This document shows, one piece after another, positions 53,493 to 63,654 of a stretch of DNA of 64,000 nucleotides; position 1 is the stretch's first letter, and each line of letters starts with the position of its first letter. The stretch is taken from NCBI RefSeq assembly GCF_900113765.1, contig NZ_FOQO01000012.1:1-64000 (forward strand), given 5' to 3'. The notes beneath the pieces are model-generated. The model saw only the letters and a program-made list of their open reading frames with translations, did no database searches and was not told the DNA's origin. The DNA comes from Parapedobacter indicus. Its GTDB lineage: Bacteria; Bacteroidota; Bacteroidia; Sphingobacteriales; Sphingobacteriaceae. The position numbers and the translations under genes are program-made.

Positions 53493-53570
53493 AGCTTACG
53501 GCCGTCGTGGGCGCTGTACTATAATTTCAATTTTATGTACAACTAAGTAAATTGATTGAAAACAAACTGT

Positions 53571-56500
53571 TTAGGTGTTGATTTGCATGCGCGATCGATA
53601 CTCGTTTGGCGAACATCCATAGTGTTTCTTGAATTCGCGGAAAAAATAAGACTGATTGTTAAAACCGGTTTGATAAAAGATTTCGTTGACGGTAAGCGTG
53701 GTCGTGGCCAACAATTGCGTAGCTTGTTTGAGTCGAATATGGCGAATAAATTCGGAGGGGGTCATGCCACTGATCGTCTTTAGCTTCCGGTAGAGCTGCA
53801 TCTTGCTCATCGACAACGCTGCTTCCAGTACGCTAGCATTCAGTTCAGGATCCTCAAGGTGCTTCATAATTTGAGCGACCAGCGGTTCAAGAAAGCGCTC
53901 TTCCTCGGGGTTACCGATGTGTATTACCCGTTCGATCGAATCGGCCTGTCGGAACCGTTTATGCAGCCTGGCTTGCTGTTCAAAAAGATTTTTCACCCGG
54001 ATCAGCAGATGACTGGCGTGGAAGGGTTTGGCGATATAGGCGTCTGCACCCACTTGATAGCCCTCGTTGCGCTGTTCCACGGTACCCTTTGCTGAAAGGA
54101 TGATAAAAGGAATGTGACAGGTGGCGGGCGTATTCTTCACCTTGTCACAGAGCGTAAGACCGTCCATGCCGGGCATCATCACATCGCTGATGATTAGGTC
54201 TGGTGGATGCTGCTGGAGTACACCGATGGCCTCAATTCCGTCGGCAGCCTCATAGACGATGTAGTGGGCCTTAAGGACCTCACGAATCAGAAACCGGATG
54301 TCTTGTTCATCTTCTGCCACCAACACGGACTTTTTATGGGCCTCGGTGAGCTTTTCCAGTAAGGCCACCTTGTTGTAGGCCGCAGAATCCAGCGAATGGG
54401 TAGCCGGCATGGCCATTTCGGTGTAAATCGGTGCAAGGGTGGCATTGCTCTCCACGGGATGGAACGGTTGTCCTTCAGCAGGGATTGGCAGGATAACATC
54501 AAAGGTAATCCACCCTTCTTCGATGGTGGCATGGATACTGCCGCCCAGTACACCAACGAGTTCACGGGTAAAAGCCAGGCCAATGCCGGTGCTATAGGTA
54601 CCTGAAGCTCCCGAACGGCTGCTTTGAAACTGCTCAAAAATGCGCTCATTTTCATCCGGTGCCAAACGGCATCCGGAGTTGGAAACTTGCAGCCGTAAGT
54701 TGGATAAACGGGAATCCAGACGCGCAATAAACGTCACGTGTTCAAACATTCCTCCGTGTTTGAAAGCGTTTGAAAGGAGGTTGAACACGATCTTTTCAAG
54801 TTTATCGTTGTCCATAGCAAACCGCATGGGGTCGGGTATGTGCAGTTCATAAGTGTTCTGCTGGCGTACACTCAACGGCCTGAAGACCTCGCAAAGGCTG
54901 GAGAGCAATGCCGAAACGTCTAGGATCTGGTAATCTGCAGAAAGATGCCCGGCTTGAGCTTTGCGGAATTCGAGCAACTGTTGTACCAGATAGGTGAGCC
55001 GTGAGGTTTGTTGTTTTAATAATGCGACCAATGGCTGTGTTTTGGTTGAACGGGTTGGGGGATCGCCTTGCACGCTCTCCATTTGTTCAGATACCCCCAC
55101 AAGCAGGGTGAGTGGTGTTTGCAGTTCATGGGCGATATGGGTAAAAAACGTCAGTTGGTTTTCATGCAAGGCTTCATCTTTTTCGCGAAGGGTGCGCTCC
55201 AATTGCAACCGATGCTGAATTTTAAGTTTATTTTTGCGGTTAATATACCACCAATAGGCCACGCTTACCAACGTGAATAACACACTTAACATAACCGGCC
55301 AGGTTTGCCACCAGTAAGGGTTGATCTGTACGTCCATGACGGGGGTTGCTTCCGTCCACATGCCGCTGCCGTTAGACCATTTGATCAGCAGCCGGTACGT
55401 GCCAGGTGGAACGTTGCTGTACGTGATATGTCCATTCGAACGATCGTATTGCCACGTTTTGTCGTGCCCTTCCAGCATCCAGGCAAATTGGCATCTGTCG
55501 GCATAAAGATAGCTGAGCGCATGTATCGCTGCAGAAAAGTAATTGTCCTTGCGGGCTAGCGTGAATCGTTGTTCCAACCCTTTCTTGGGATGGAGTACCA
55601 AGTATTGGCCTTCGGCTAGTCCTTGACTGCCGAGTTGTAAGCGGCGAACGATGGCGTTGGGCAACAGCGTATCCTGGGGAATCTGTTGGGGATGGAAATA
55701 GCTGAAACCATAGATCCCTCCGAAATAAAGAAATCCAAGCGGGTCTTTCCATACAGCACCGTCGCTGAACTCCGCGCCGTGTAATCCATCGGTTTCTTGG
55801 AACTGGACAACCTGGCCACTAATGGGGTCGATTCGTGCCAATCCCCGATTGGTACTGACCCAAATGTGGCCGGATCCATCGGCCGTAATGGCGTGGATGG
55901 TATTGTTGGGTAGTCCTTCAGCCGCGGTGATGCGTTGGAAAACCGGCTCCCCATGAGTAACATCGGTAAGTGACAGCCAATTCAGCCCGTAGCTGGTCCC
56001 CACCCACAAGCGGTCATGTATATCACGGTATAGCGATAGAACGTCGTTATTGCTGAGACTGCCGTCGTATGTAAATGCCTTGAAATTGCTAATATGACCA
56101 CTGGTTTTGTTTAATAGCGACAATCCACCATAGCGACAGGCAATCCAAAGTTGATCGTTTCGTCCGAAACACAGTGAATAGACAATGTCATTGGCTAATC
56201 CTTGATTGGGGGTTTGATACCGATATTGTTCGATGAATTCGACCCGCAGGTCGCCATGGTGTGCGCGGACGACGCGCAGATGCAGTAAGCCGTAGCCGCT
56301 TGTGCCCACCCAAACCGTACCGTCGGTGTCTTCGAGAATAGCATATACAGATCCGAATGTTGGGAAGTCGGCGTGTCCATCCAATTGTGTCCAGTTAGCT
56401 AATCGTTTCCGACGCTGGTCGTAGATGCTCAAGCCGCTTCCATCCGTACCGATGTACACGAGGTCGCTCTGTGTTCCCTGCAGGATGGCGAATACGTCGC

Positions 56501-57683
56501 GATTGGCGAGTTCTTCGGTCAGGCGGTTATCCCAAGTAGCCTCATCTGTATGTTGAGGTACGAAATCAGACAGAATAGACACACCCCCACCTTTTGTACC
56601 TATCCAAAGGTCGCCCTTTACCTCGGCAAAAGCACGCACCGGGGGACGCGACGATGCGTTGGAAGGAGATAAGGTACGGAAGGGGGTGTTGTATTGCGAA
56701 ACACGTACAAAGCCATTGCCATCTGTGGCCACCCAAAGTAACCGTTCCGCCCCGTTGGCTGCCCACCCGCGTATTTTCATGCCCTGTAAGGGTTGAAGAC
56801 CTGCTGGAGGGGGCTGGAGTGCGAAAGATGCATCGAATGTACACATGCCCTGTGGGGCCAGTGCGACATAATAGCGTCCGCCATACCAGGTAATGGAGCT
56901 GATTGCACTTCCAAGATCAGCGATTTGCTCCAGTTGGAACGTACCGGTGTTAACCCGGTAAAGCAAGCCCTTTGGGTCACTTAAGAAGAGGAAACCATTG
57001 GCTAGATGTAGCCCGAGTTCGGTTGGCCGAAGGCGATGTGCCAAACGAAAACCATCTCGGGTAGGTAGGTAGGCCAAGATTTTCCCGTCGTCAGTGCGCA
57101 CCCAAAGTCGGTTGGTTGCGTCGATGCAGAAATCCGAAATCGCGCCGGAAATACCGGGAAGTGAACAGCTGACAAATGTATCGCGCCCGGCATCGTAACG
57201 CACTAAGGGCGCTGTAGGTGTACGGGCATACAAGCGACCAGCCGTGTCGGCAATCAAGCCAAACCCATTTTCGCCGATACCCTGCTTGCGGCTCGCGCCA
57301 TAGAAATAGTGTCTGAAGGTGCCAGTTAACTTGTCATAACGCGAAAGGCCTTCCACGGTGCTTATCCAAATGCGATGGTCGCGATCCTCGAGCAGCCCGC
57401 GGATAATGTTGCTGATCAGTCCCCGTTTCGCGTCGCTGCCCCCAAAGTTGAACACATGAAATTCCTGTCCATCGTACCGGTTCAGCCCATCCCAGGTACC
57501 GATCCAAAGCATTCCATCGCTGTCTTGCAGCAGGCAGTTGACCGCACTATTTGATAAGCCATAACGATTATCCAGTTGCAATAAGGAGTAGGCCGGTTCA
57601 TTGGGCTGGGAAAAGCCAGGTGACCAACCTGCCAAAGCAAGTACGAAAGCAAAGAGGATGGTTACAACCCAGCGGATGTGCAT
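53571..57683 (-). CDS. Hybrid two-component system sensor-regulator (HTCS)
   Basis: About 1370 residues in one chain. Signal peptide MHIRWVVTILFAFVLALAG. Periplasmic two-propeller sensor built of Reg_prop repeats (about 30-690, LWIGTWDGLNRYD-type blades) and a Y_Y_Y domain (about 700-785). A membrane helix lies near 794-813. Histidine kinase with the H-box FFTHIAHELQTPLTLL (His about 854) is followed by the HATPase (about 945-1070, NLLSNAFKHGG, TGIGLAFTREL). Receiver domain about 1121-1240 (Asp about 1169 in ISDVMMPGMDG). AraC-type DNA-binding domain from about 1275 to the end. The start is the ATG at 57683; a TTG two codons earlier falls inside the -7 box TAACTTTG. It controls locus B. Confidence 0.95.
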   Translation of the reverse strand: MHIRWVVTILFAFVLALAGWSPGFSQPNEPAYSLLQLDNRYGLSNSAVNCLLQDSDGMLWIGTWDGLNRYDGQEFHVFNFGGSDAKRGLISNIIRGLLEDRDHRIWISTVEGLSRYDKLTGTFRHYFYGASRKQGIGENGFGLIADTAGRLYARTPTAPLVRYDAGRDTFVSCSLPGISGAISDFCIDATNRLWVRTDDGKILAYLPTRDGFRLAHRLRPTELGLHLANGFLFLSDPKGLLYRVNTGTFQLEQIADLGSAISSITWYGGRYYVALAPQGMCTFDASFALQPPPAGLQPLQGMKIRGWAANGAERLLWVATDGNGFVRVSQYNTPFRTLSPSNASSRPPVRAFAEVKGDLWIGTKGGGVSILSDFVPQHTDEATWDNRLTEELANRDVFAILQGTQSDLVYIGTDGSGLSIYDQRRKRLANWTQLDGHADFPTFGSVYAILEDTDGTVWVGTSGYGLLHLRVVRAHHGDLRVEFIEQYRYQTPNQGLANDIVYSLCFGRNDQLWIACRYGGLSLLNKTSGHISNFKAFTYDGSLSNNDVLSLYRDIHDRLWVGTSYGLNWLSLTDVTHGEPVFQRITAAEGLPNNTIHAITADGSGHIWVSTNRGLARIDPISGQVVQFQETDGLHGAEFSDGAVWKDPLGFLYFGGIYGFSYFHPQQIPQDTLLPNAIVRRLQLGSQGLAEGQYLVLHPKKGLEQRFTLARKDNYFSAAIHALSYLYADRCQFAWMLEGHDKTWQYDRSNGHITYSNVPPGTYRLLIKWSNGSGMWTEATPVMDVQINPYWWQTWPVMLSVLFTLVSVAYWWYINRKNKLKIQHRLQLERTLREKDEALHENQLTFFTHIAHELQTPLTLLVGVSEQMESVQGDPPTRSTKTQPLVALLKQQTSRLTYLVQQLLEFRKAQAGHLSADYQILDVSALLSSLCEVFRPLSVRQQNTYELHIPDPMRFAMDNDKLEKIVFNLLSNAFKHGGMFEHVTFIARLDSRLSNLRLQVSNSGCRLAPDENERIFEQFQSSRSGASGTYSTGIGLAFTRELVGVLGGSIHATIEEGWITFDVILPIPAEGQPFHPVESNATLAPIYTEMAMPATHSLDSAAYNKVALLEKLTEAHKKSVLVAEDEQDIRFLIREVLKAHYIVYEAADGIEAIGVLQQHPPDLIISDVMMPGMDGLTLCDKVKNTPATCHIPFIILSAKGTVEQRNEGYQVGADAYIAKPFHASHLLIRVKNLFEQQARLHKRFRQADSIERVIHIGNPEEERFLEPLVAQIMKHLEDPELNASVLEAALSMSKMQLYRKLKTISGMTPSEFIRHIRLKQATQLLATTTLTVNEIFYQTGFNNQSYFFREFKKHYGCSPNEYRSRMQINT

Positions 57684-57686
57684 GCT

Positions 57687-57694
57687 CAAAGTTA
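57687..57694 (-). promoter_or_regulatory. -7 box directly before the HTCS gene
   Basis: Minus strand TAACTTTG (57694-57687), three bases, then ATG at 57683. No TTG at N20. Confidence 0.45.
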
Positions 57695-57739
57695 CACATT
57701 CCTCTGCAATCCAGTCCAGGGTTTACAAAAGTCCATGGT

Positions 57740-57779
57740 TGCCCGCGAAGCGAATTTCGCGACTGCGCCTTTGCGCGAA
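57740..57779 (-). repeat. Degenerate CGCAAAGGCGC-type intergenic repeat
   Basis: On the minus strand it reads GCGCAAAGGCGCAGTCGCGA then AATTCGCTTCGCGGG. Shares the CGCAAAGGCGC core with 14429-14469. Sits between the PafA-like and HTCS genes. Confidence 0.35.
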
Positions 57780-59429
57780 CTACTTGTTCAGTATTTCTAC
57801 CACCGGCTGTCCGATATTCCCGTTAGGTTCTTCAATATGGAGCAACGCAGCCACCGTAGGAGCAATATCCGTCATATGCGTTTCCCGGTTGGTACTGCCA
57901 TGCTTAATCCCCCAGCCCATCATTACGAATGGAATGTGTGCATCATAGGATGCCCAGGTACCGTGAGTGGTGCCCCTTGAGCGGGGGGATCCGCTGTACC
58001 ATTGGGGTTCAAGGATGATCTGAATGCAGCCACTCCGTTTCGGATTGTATCCATTTGCAATCCGCTCGCGTATGCGCTCCGGAATACTGGATGATCCAGC
58101 CTTTTCCATATCCGTTACGAAGGATACGCCCTCAAGTGTACGCAGAAACTTAATGGCTACTTCCTTAATGTCGTCTTCGTCCAAGTCATTCGCCTGAATG
58201 ACGTCGTAATCCAGGTGTACCTGATAGTTCATTAGGCTGCGAATAATTTTTTCCTGTCCAAATTCCGCTGCTAACAACGCATTGAGGCCTGTAAGCGCGT
58301 TCCGCTCATCAAAGTAGCCGGCATTGCCGCGCTTATCCATAAAAAACAGCGGGTTGTGAGACGCTCCGTGGTCCGCCGTGATAAACACCGTATACTCGCC
58401 TTTGCCCACGTGCGCATCGAGGTAGGAAAAGAACGCTTCCAGCTCTTTGTCCAAACGGAGGTACGTGTCTTCTACTTCAATTGCATTAACCGAAAACTGG
58501 TGGCCTACATAGTCGGTGGAGGAGAGGCTTACAGCCAGGAAATCCGTGAAACCGCCTGGGTTGTTGCCCATCTGTTCGTTATCGATCGCAGCCTTAGCCA
58601 AATCCAGCGTCATTGAATTGCCAAATGGTGTGGAGCGGATGAGGCCCAGACCATTGTCTTTGACAAGGGTGCCCAGTTTTTTGGGGAAAACGGGCGCTTC
58701 TTCACCCCGGTAGGTCGCCTCGTAAGGATTGTCATCTTCGATACTCTGTGTGTAGGTTTCGATGGGATAAAGCGTGTTCCAATCCTGCTGTAAGTATTTC
58801 TCGGCCACTTTTTGCGCATTGAACTTTTTTACCCATTGGGGCAGCTCTTGCATATAAAATGTACTCGACACCCAATCACCCGATTTCCCCTCAAACCAAT
58901 AGGCCGCATCGGCAAAATGCCCTGCGGGAAGAATGCCGCCGCGATCTTTGATGGCGATACCAATGACCTTCGAATGGAAGTTGGTAGCCAGCTTGAGTTG
59001 GTCGGTGATGGTCGATACGAGCAGATTCCGCGGAGATTGCTTTCCTGCATCCGAATCGGTGCCCACACCACTTACATTGTCATCCTGGGTGCAATACATG
59101 CGTTGACCCGTCTGTTGAATGATGAAATCGTTGCCCGCGATGCCATGTATCGCCGGAACACTGCCCGTATACACACAGCTATGACCAATCGCAGTATAGG
59201 TAGGGACATAGGGGATATAGGTGTTTTCACAGGAAAACCCCTCGTTCAGCAAGCGCTTGAAGCCACCGTTGCCATAGCGGTCGTAAAAACGGTACAGGTA
59301 ATCCCACCGCATTTGATCCACCATAATGCCCACCACCAGTTTGGGGCGTGAAATGGATTGCTGTGCATGTGCATGCAGCGTAAACAGGCCCAAAGCCAAT
59401 AGTACTACACGTAATTTCATCGATTTCAT
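57780..59429 (-). CDS. PafA-like alkaline phosphatase
   Basis: A ~549-residue exported phosphatase. Signal peptide MKSMKLRVVLLALGLFTLHA. Then VVGIMVDQMRWDYLYRFYDRYGNGGF (metal-binding Asp), the nucleophile Thr in YIPYVPTYTAIGHSCVYTG (Thr about residue 79) and IAGNDF. The remaining metal ligands are in TDYVGHQF and FITADHGASHNPLF. GTWASYDAHIPFVMMGWGI closes the domain. This is the phosphate-irrepressible PafA type of Bacteroidota, which releases phosphate from monoesters in the periplasm. ATG at 59429 is used; the longer frame to 59492 lacks a signal-like start. It follows the PagL-like gene by 78 nt. Confidence 0.9.
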   Translation of the reverse strand: MKSMKLRVVLLALGLFTLHAHAQQSISRPKLVVGIMVDQMRWDYLYRFYDRYGNGGFKRLLNEGFSCENTYIPYVPTYTAIGHSCVYTGSVPAIHGIAGNDFIIQQTGQRMYCTQDDNVSGVGTDSDAGKQSPRNLLVSTITDQLKLATNFHSKVIGIAIKDRGGILPAGHFADAAYWFEGKSGDWVSSTFYMQELPQWVKKFNAQKVAEKYLQQDWNTLYPIETYTQSIEDDNPYEATYRGEEAPVFPKKLGTLVKDNGLGLIRSTPFGNSMTLDLAKAAIDNEQMGNNPGGFTDFLAVSLSSTDYVGHQFSVNAIEVEDTYLRLDKELEAFFSYLDAHVGKGEYTVFITADHGASHNPLFFMDKRGNAGYFDERNALTGLNALLAAEFGQEKIIRSLMNYQVHLDYDVIQANDLDEDDIKEVAIKFLRTLEGVSFVTDMEKAGSSSIPERIRERIANGYNPKRSGCIQIILEPQWYSGSPRSRGTTHGTWASYDAHIPFVMMGWGIKHGSTNRETHMTDIAPTVAALLHIEEPNGNIGQPVVEILNK

Positions 59430-59507
59430 ATAAGGAATGTGGACGGCTAAGTTAGCAATTCTTGGTACGATATCGAAAGCGGCATGTAACAAGCCTGTTG
59501 CAAATAA

Positions 59508-60635
59508 TTAGATGCGGAAAACAACCGCCCAGTTAAGGTAATCGGCTTGTACCCGGTGCATATAGAGGGTGCTTTGTAAGGCAATATTTGGGGTTAGGTA
59601 ATAGCGCAAGGCGGATGTCCAGTACCATTGGATGTTATGGAAACTACGGTAATGAAGGTACTTGCCAAACATACCGTTTATGGCAAAGCGACCCAATCCT
59701 ACTTCAGCACCTGCACTGGCGCCAAGACGGACGCGATCGTATGAAGAGCCATAATATTGAAAAGTTGTTTCAAAATTACCGTCAAAAACCTGGTGATAAT
59801 AAACCAGATCCACGCCCGCTTTGAAACCAAAAGCTTGGTTAAGGTAATAATTATACCCGCCATAGATTCCCGTGCGCCAAAAGCCGCCGTCCGTCCGATA
59901 CTTACCCCGTCTTCCTGCGCCGACGACCAGCTCGCCGCTACCACCCACTATCGGGCGAAAATCGCTGCGCCCCGCCGATGCTGTTTGCTGCACATGCCCT
60001 AATGCAGTTTTGATACCGATGGTGCCATTGACCGTATTGATCCCGCCATTCGGTATTTTCAGTCCACCGTTGGAATAGTGGAGTATATTAGCCGCAGCCG
60101 ACAGGCTGGTGCGGTCGCTTACCGGTATTTCCAATCCTAGTTCAGCCGTCAGCGTGAGGTTGAGGTGGCTACCCACGGTGGTGGTGGCCGGCTGGGTGTC
60201 GATCGTTTCGGTGATATAGGTAAGGCCTATTCCCGGCGTAAATAAGAGCTTTGCGCTTCCGGCTTGCAGCAGTTGGAAATCCACTTCACTCAACATACCC
60301 ATAGCCGTACCATGCGTGTAGGTCTGTCCGTCCACGATTTCCTTCATATGATGCATGTTATGCCATAAGATGCCAAAAGATAACCCTTTGGCATTGAGCA
60401 GCGCTACCCAAGGCTGGCTGCTCGCCGATAAATCGCGGTCGTAACTGACATGAAGCCCAAACAGGAAATTACGATCGTTCCCTCCCGCATTGGCCATATC
60501 GATGCCAGCCGTTGGTTTAATTGAAAGTGCGTGGATAGACGACGTTTGCTGTGCCGCCAGTTGAATCGGGCACAAAGCAAACCAAAAGATCACAGCCGCT
60601 TGTAGTCGCAAGCAGCGTCCATAATTGGTTTCCAT
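59508..60635 (-). CDS. Acyloxyacyl hydrolase / PagL-like outer-membrane lipid A deacylase family protein
   Basis: A 375-residue exported beta-barrel. Signal peptide ending near IQLAAQQ. The motif LHYSNGGLKIPNGGINTVNG (about 186-205) matches the His-x-Ser-Asn active-site pattern of lipid A 3-O-deacylase PagL and related acyloxyacyl hydrolases. The rest is alternating aromatic barrel strands ending in NWAVVFRI. It would trim acyl chains of lipid A in the outer membrane. It starts 17 nt after dxs, so it shares that transcript. Confidence 0.78.
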   Translation of the reverse strand: METNYGRCLRLQAAVIFWFALCPIQLAAQQTSSIHALSIKPTAGIDMANAGGNDRNFLFGLHVSYDRDLSASSQPWVALLNAKGLSFGILWHNMHHMKEIVDGQTYTHGTAMGMLSEVDFQLLQAGSAKLLFTPGIGLTYITETIDTQPATTTVGSHLNLTLTAELGLEIPVSDRTSLSAAANILHYSNGGLKIPNGGINTVNGTIGIKTALGHVQQTASAGRSDFRPIVGGSGELVVGAGRRGKYRTDGGFWRTGIYGGYNYYLNQAFGFKAGVDLVYYHQVFDGNFETTFQYYGSSYDRVRLGASAGAEVGLGRFAINGMFGKYLHYRSFHNIQWYWTSALRYYLTPNIALQSTLYMHRVQADYLNWAVVFRI

Positions 60636-60652
60636 GGTATAATAAGACGGTT

Positions 60653-62581
60653 TTAACTCACCATTGTATCCGTTTTACGGCTCACGGCCATATTCCGAGC
60701 GGTATTGGCAATGGCCCTGCTATCATATCCGCAAAACGTCCATAGTTCCTGCTGCTCGCCATGTTCTACGACTCCGTCGGGTATACCCAAGCGTATCACC
60801 GTGGCTTGATAACCGTGATCGGCCATAAATTCCAGTACGGCGCTACCCATCCCCCCTTGGATGCAGCCATCTTCGATGGTGACAATCTTTTTGAATTTGC
60901 CAAAGACTTCGTGCAGAAGGTCCGCATCCAACGGTTTTACAAAACGCATGTCATAGTGAGCCGGAAAAATTCCTTCCTGGTTGAGTGCGATACAGGCTTT
61001 GACCGCTTCGTTACCGATATGGCCGATGCTGATTAAGGCAAGTTCTTCGCCATCGCAGATTTTTCGGCCCTTGCCCACTTCCACAGCGTTGAGTGGCCTC
61101 CGCCAGTCGGGCATGACACCCTGTCCGCGGGGATAACGTATGACAAACGGACCCCTGCCGTCTTGTTGGGCGGTATACATCAGGTTACGTAATTCCTCCT
61201 CATTCATGGGAGCGGCCACAGTTAAGTTGGGAATACACCGCATATAGGCAAGGTCATAAGCACCGTGATGCGTAGGGCCGTCGGCACCGGCGATGCCTGC
61301 GCGGTCAAGGCAGAACACCACATGCAGGTTTTGTATAGCTACGTCGTGTATTACCTGGTCATACGCTCGTTGCATGAAGCTGGAGTAGATGTTACAAAAC
61401 GGCACCATACCTTGAGTGGCTAGACCCGCGGAAAACGTTACCGCATGTTGCTCGGCAATACCTACGTCAAAAGCTCGGTTAGGCATGGCCTTCATCATAA
61501 TGTTCATCGAAGATCCGGAAGGCATGGCAGGCGTGATACCCATGATCTTGTCGTTCTTTTCGGCCAGTTCCACCAGTGTGTGACCAAATACATCCTGATA
61601 TTTCGGTGCAACGGGTTTATCGCTTTTTGATTTCTTGATTTCGCCAGTGATTTTGTCAAACAGACCGGGAGCATGCCACGTCGTCTGGTCCTTTTCTGCC
61701 AGCGCATAACCTTTTCCTTTTACGGTGATACAATGGAGAAGTTTGGGGCCGGGGATGTCCCGTAGGTCATCCAGTGTTTGGATAAGCCGCTTGACATCGT
61801 GCCCATCTATCGGGCCGAAATAGCGGAAATTGAGCGATTCAAACAGGTTGCTGTTTTTGAGTAGGGTACCTTTGATGCTCTTCTCGATCTTTTTGGCGAT
61901 GCCAAGCGCATCCGGACCGATTTCGGATATCTTGGTGAGCACATGAGCAATATCGTCCCTGAATCGATTCCACGAACGCGACGTCGTGATACTGGTCAGG
62001 TAATCTTTAAGCGCACCGACGTTTGGATCGATAGACATGCAGTTGTCATTGAGGATGACCAGCAAATTGGACTTCTCGATTCCTGCATGGTTAAGGGCTT
62101 CGAAAGCCATGCCGGCAGTCATCGCTCCATCGCCGATGACTGCTACGTGTTGCCTGTCGATCTCCCCTTTGTAATTGGAGGCCACGGCCATGCCCAGCGC
62201 CGCCGAAATGGATGTGGACGAATGTCCTACGCCAAATGTGTCGTATTCGCTCTCGCCCCGCTTGGGAAAACCACTGATACCTCCAAGTATCCGGTTGGTG
62301 TGGAACACCTCACGCCTACCGGTCAATATTTTATGACCATAAGCTTGATGACCTACATCCCACACCAGCTGGTCGTAAGGTGTATTGAGAACGTAATGCA
62401 ATGCTACGGTTAACTCCACTACACCGAGGCTCGCTGCAAAATGCCCCCCGTGTACGGAGACGGTGTCGATGATGTATTGACGTAGCTCACTGCACAACCT
62501 TACCAACTCTACTTGGCTAAGCTGTTTCAGGTCTGCGGGTGTGTTTATTTTTTTAAGCAGTTCTCCGGCTTCAATCTCCAT
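60653..62581 (-). CDS. dxs: 1-deoxy-D-xylulose-5-phosphate synthase
   Basis: A 642-residue TPP enzyme, the first step of the MEP isoprenoid pathway (pyruvate plus glyceraldehyde 3-phosphate). Visible are HGGHFAASLGVVELTVALHYV, WDVGHQAYGHKILTGRR, the TPP motif GDGAMTAGMAFEALNHAG with the LNDNCMSI end, GPIDGHDV, the VGIAEQHAVTFSAGLA segment and DRAGIAGADGPTHHGAYD. Start at ATG 62581; the longer frame has no family-like sequence. The PagL-like gene and possibly pafA-like gene follow on the same strand. Confidence 0.97.
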   Translation of the reverse strand: MEIEAGELLKKINTPADLKQLSQVELVRLCSELRQYIIDTVSVHGGHFAASLGVVELTVALHYVLNTPYDQLVWDVGHQAYGHKILTGRREVFHTNRILGGISGFPKRGESEYDTFGVGHSSTSISAALGMAVASNYKGEIDRQHVAVIGDGAMTAGMAFEALNHAGIEKSNLLVILNDNCMSIDPNVGALKDYLTSITTSRSWNRFRDDIAHVLTKISEIGPDALGIAKKIEKSIKGTLLKNSNLFESLNFRYFGPIDGHDVKRLIQTLDDLRDIPGPKLLHCITVKGKGYALAEKDQTTWHAPGLFDKITGEIKKSKSDKPVAPKYQDVFGHTLVELAEKNDKIMGITPAMPSGSSMNIMMKAMPNRAFDVGIAEQHAVTFSAGLATQGMVPFCNIYSSFMQRAYDQVIHDVAIQNLHVVFCLDRAGIAGADGPTHHGAYDLAYMRCIPNLTVAAPMNEEELRNLMYTAQQDGRGPFVIRYPRGQGVMPDWRRPLNAVEVGKGRKICDGEELALISIGHIGNEAVKACIALNQEGIFPAHYDMRFVKPLDADLLHEVFGKFKKIVTIEDGCIQGGMGSAVLEFMADHGYQATVIRLGIPDGVVEHGEQQELWTFCGYDSRAIANTARNMAVSRKTDTMVS

Positions 62582-62844
62582 AGCGTCCGGTTTGGAAAAA
62601 TTGATACAAAGTAAGTAATAATTATTGAGACCCCGTGTCGTAAAATTTTTACATAATGGATAATGACTAATATAAATGGGGAACAACTGATTTGAGAGAT
62701 TGTTCGCTACGCCAATTCATCGGAGATGTTGTTTAATTTCTGTCAAGGAAGTGGCCCCAGTTCGTCTATTATAAAATTAATGTAATGTTGTTTTGCAGGG
62801 TACCCAAGGATTATGCCAAAGAAAATATATCACATTCAAATGCT

Positions 62845-62852
62845 TACCTTTG
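62845..62852 (+). promoter_or_regulatory. -7 box directly before scpA
   Basis: TACCTTTG, exact TAnnTTTG, seven bases before the first of two ATG codons at 62860. It supports that start over an upstream ATG at 62785. No TTG at N20. Confidence 0.45.
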
Positions 62853-62859
62853 GAACCAT

Positions 62860-63609
62860 ATGATGGAAGCCGAAGGATATGAAATAAAGCTCCCCCAATT
62901 TGAAGGGCCATTTGATTTGTTGCTGTTTTTTATTGAACGCGATGAGTTAAATATCCATGACATCCCAATTGCCAAAATTACCAACGATTTCCTGGATTAC
63001 ATCTTACATATGCAGGCGCTCAATATCGAATTGGCAAGCGAATTCATTTTCGTGGCAGCAACATTGATGCGGATTAAAGCCAAGATGCTGCTGCCGCGTC
63101 CGGAGCTGGACGAAGAAGGCAACGAAATAGACCCCAAGCAGGACCTCGTGCAGAAACTGGTGTTATACAAACAGTTTAAGGAAATTTCGGAAGAATTACG
63201 TTTGCTGGAAGAAAAACGGCTCTTGCAGTTTAGGCGCGGGAACCTAGCTGCGGATCTCCACCGGGCAGGCGAACATGCAGGCCATGGAGAGGAGCTTACC
63301 ACATTCGATCTGTATAAGCTCATGCTGGTGTACGAAAAGCTGATATATACTTACACATCCCGTAGCAACGAAGTGCGGCATACGGTTGTGAAGTACCCGT
63401 ATACCATCGAGCAGCAAAAAAAAGCAATTGCTTCGTTGGTAACAATCAACAAAAAATTGGACTTCAATTCCATTGTCAAAAATTCAGAAAATAAAGTACA
63501 GTTCGTTTACAATTTCCTAGCCATTCTGGAGATGCTGCAACAACAGTTGCTGGAAATACAGAGCGGGTTGGGTTTCAACAATTTTTGGGTGTCGGAGCGG
63601 AAAAATTAG
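62860..63609 (+). CDS. scpA: Segregation and condensation protein A
   Basis: About 249 residues, the kleisin that links SMC heads in the chromosome-condensing SMC-ScpAB complex. N-terminal YEIKLPQFEGPFDLLLFFIERDELNIHDIPIAKIT (part shown), FIFVAATLMRIKAKMLLPRP and the C-terminal winged-helix part VQFVYNFLAILEMLQQQLLEI. The family begins with this 'F.GPLDLLL' segment, so the ATG pair at 62860/62863 is right and the upstream frame from 62785 is not. scpB is not in view. Confidence 0.93.
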   Translation: MMEAEGYEIKLPQFEGPFDLLLFFIERDELNIHDIPIAKITNDFLDYILHMQALNIELASEFIFVAATLMRIKAKMLLPRPELDEEGNEIDPKQDLVQKLVLYKQFKEISEELRLLEEKRLLQFRRGNLAADLHRAGEHAGHGEELTTFDLYKLMLVYEKLIYTYTSRSNEVRHTVVKYPYTIEQQKKAIASLVTINKKLDFNSIVKNSENKVQFVYNFLAILEMLQQQLLEIQSGLGFNNFWVSERKN

Positions 63610-63654
63610 TAAAATTGCCTATCTTTAGGTCATTGTTGAACCAATGGCAAACGA

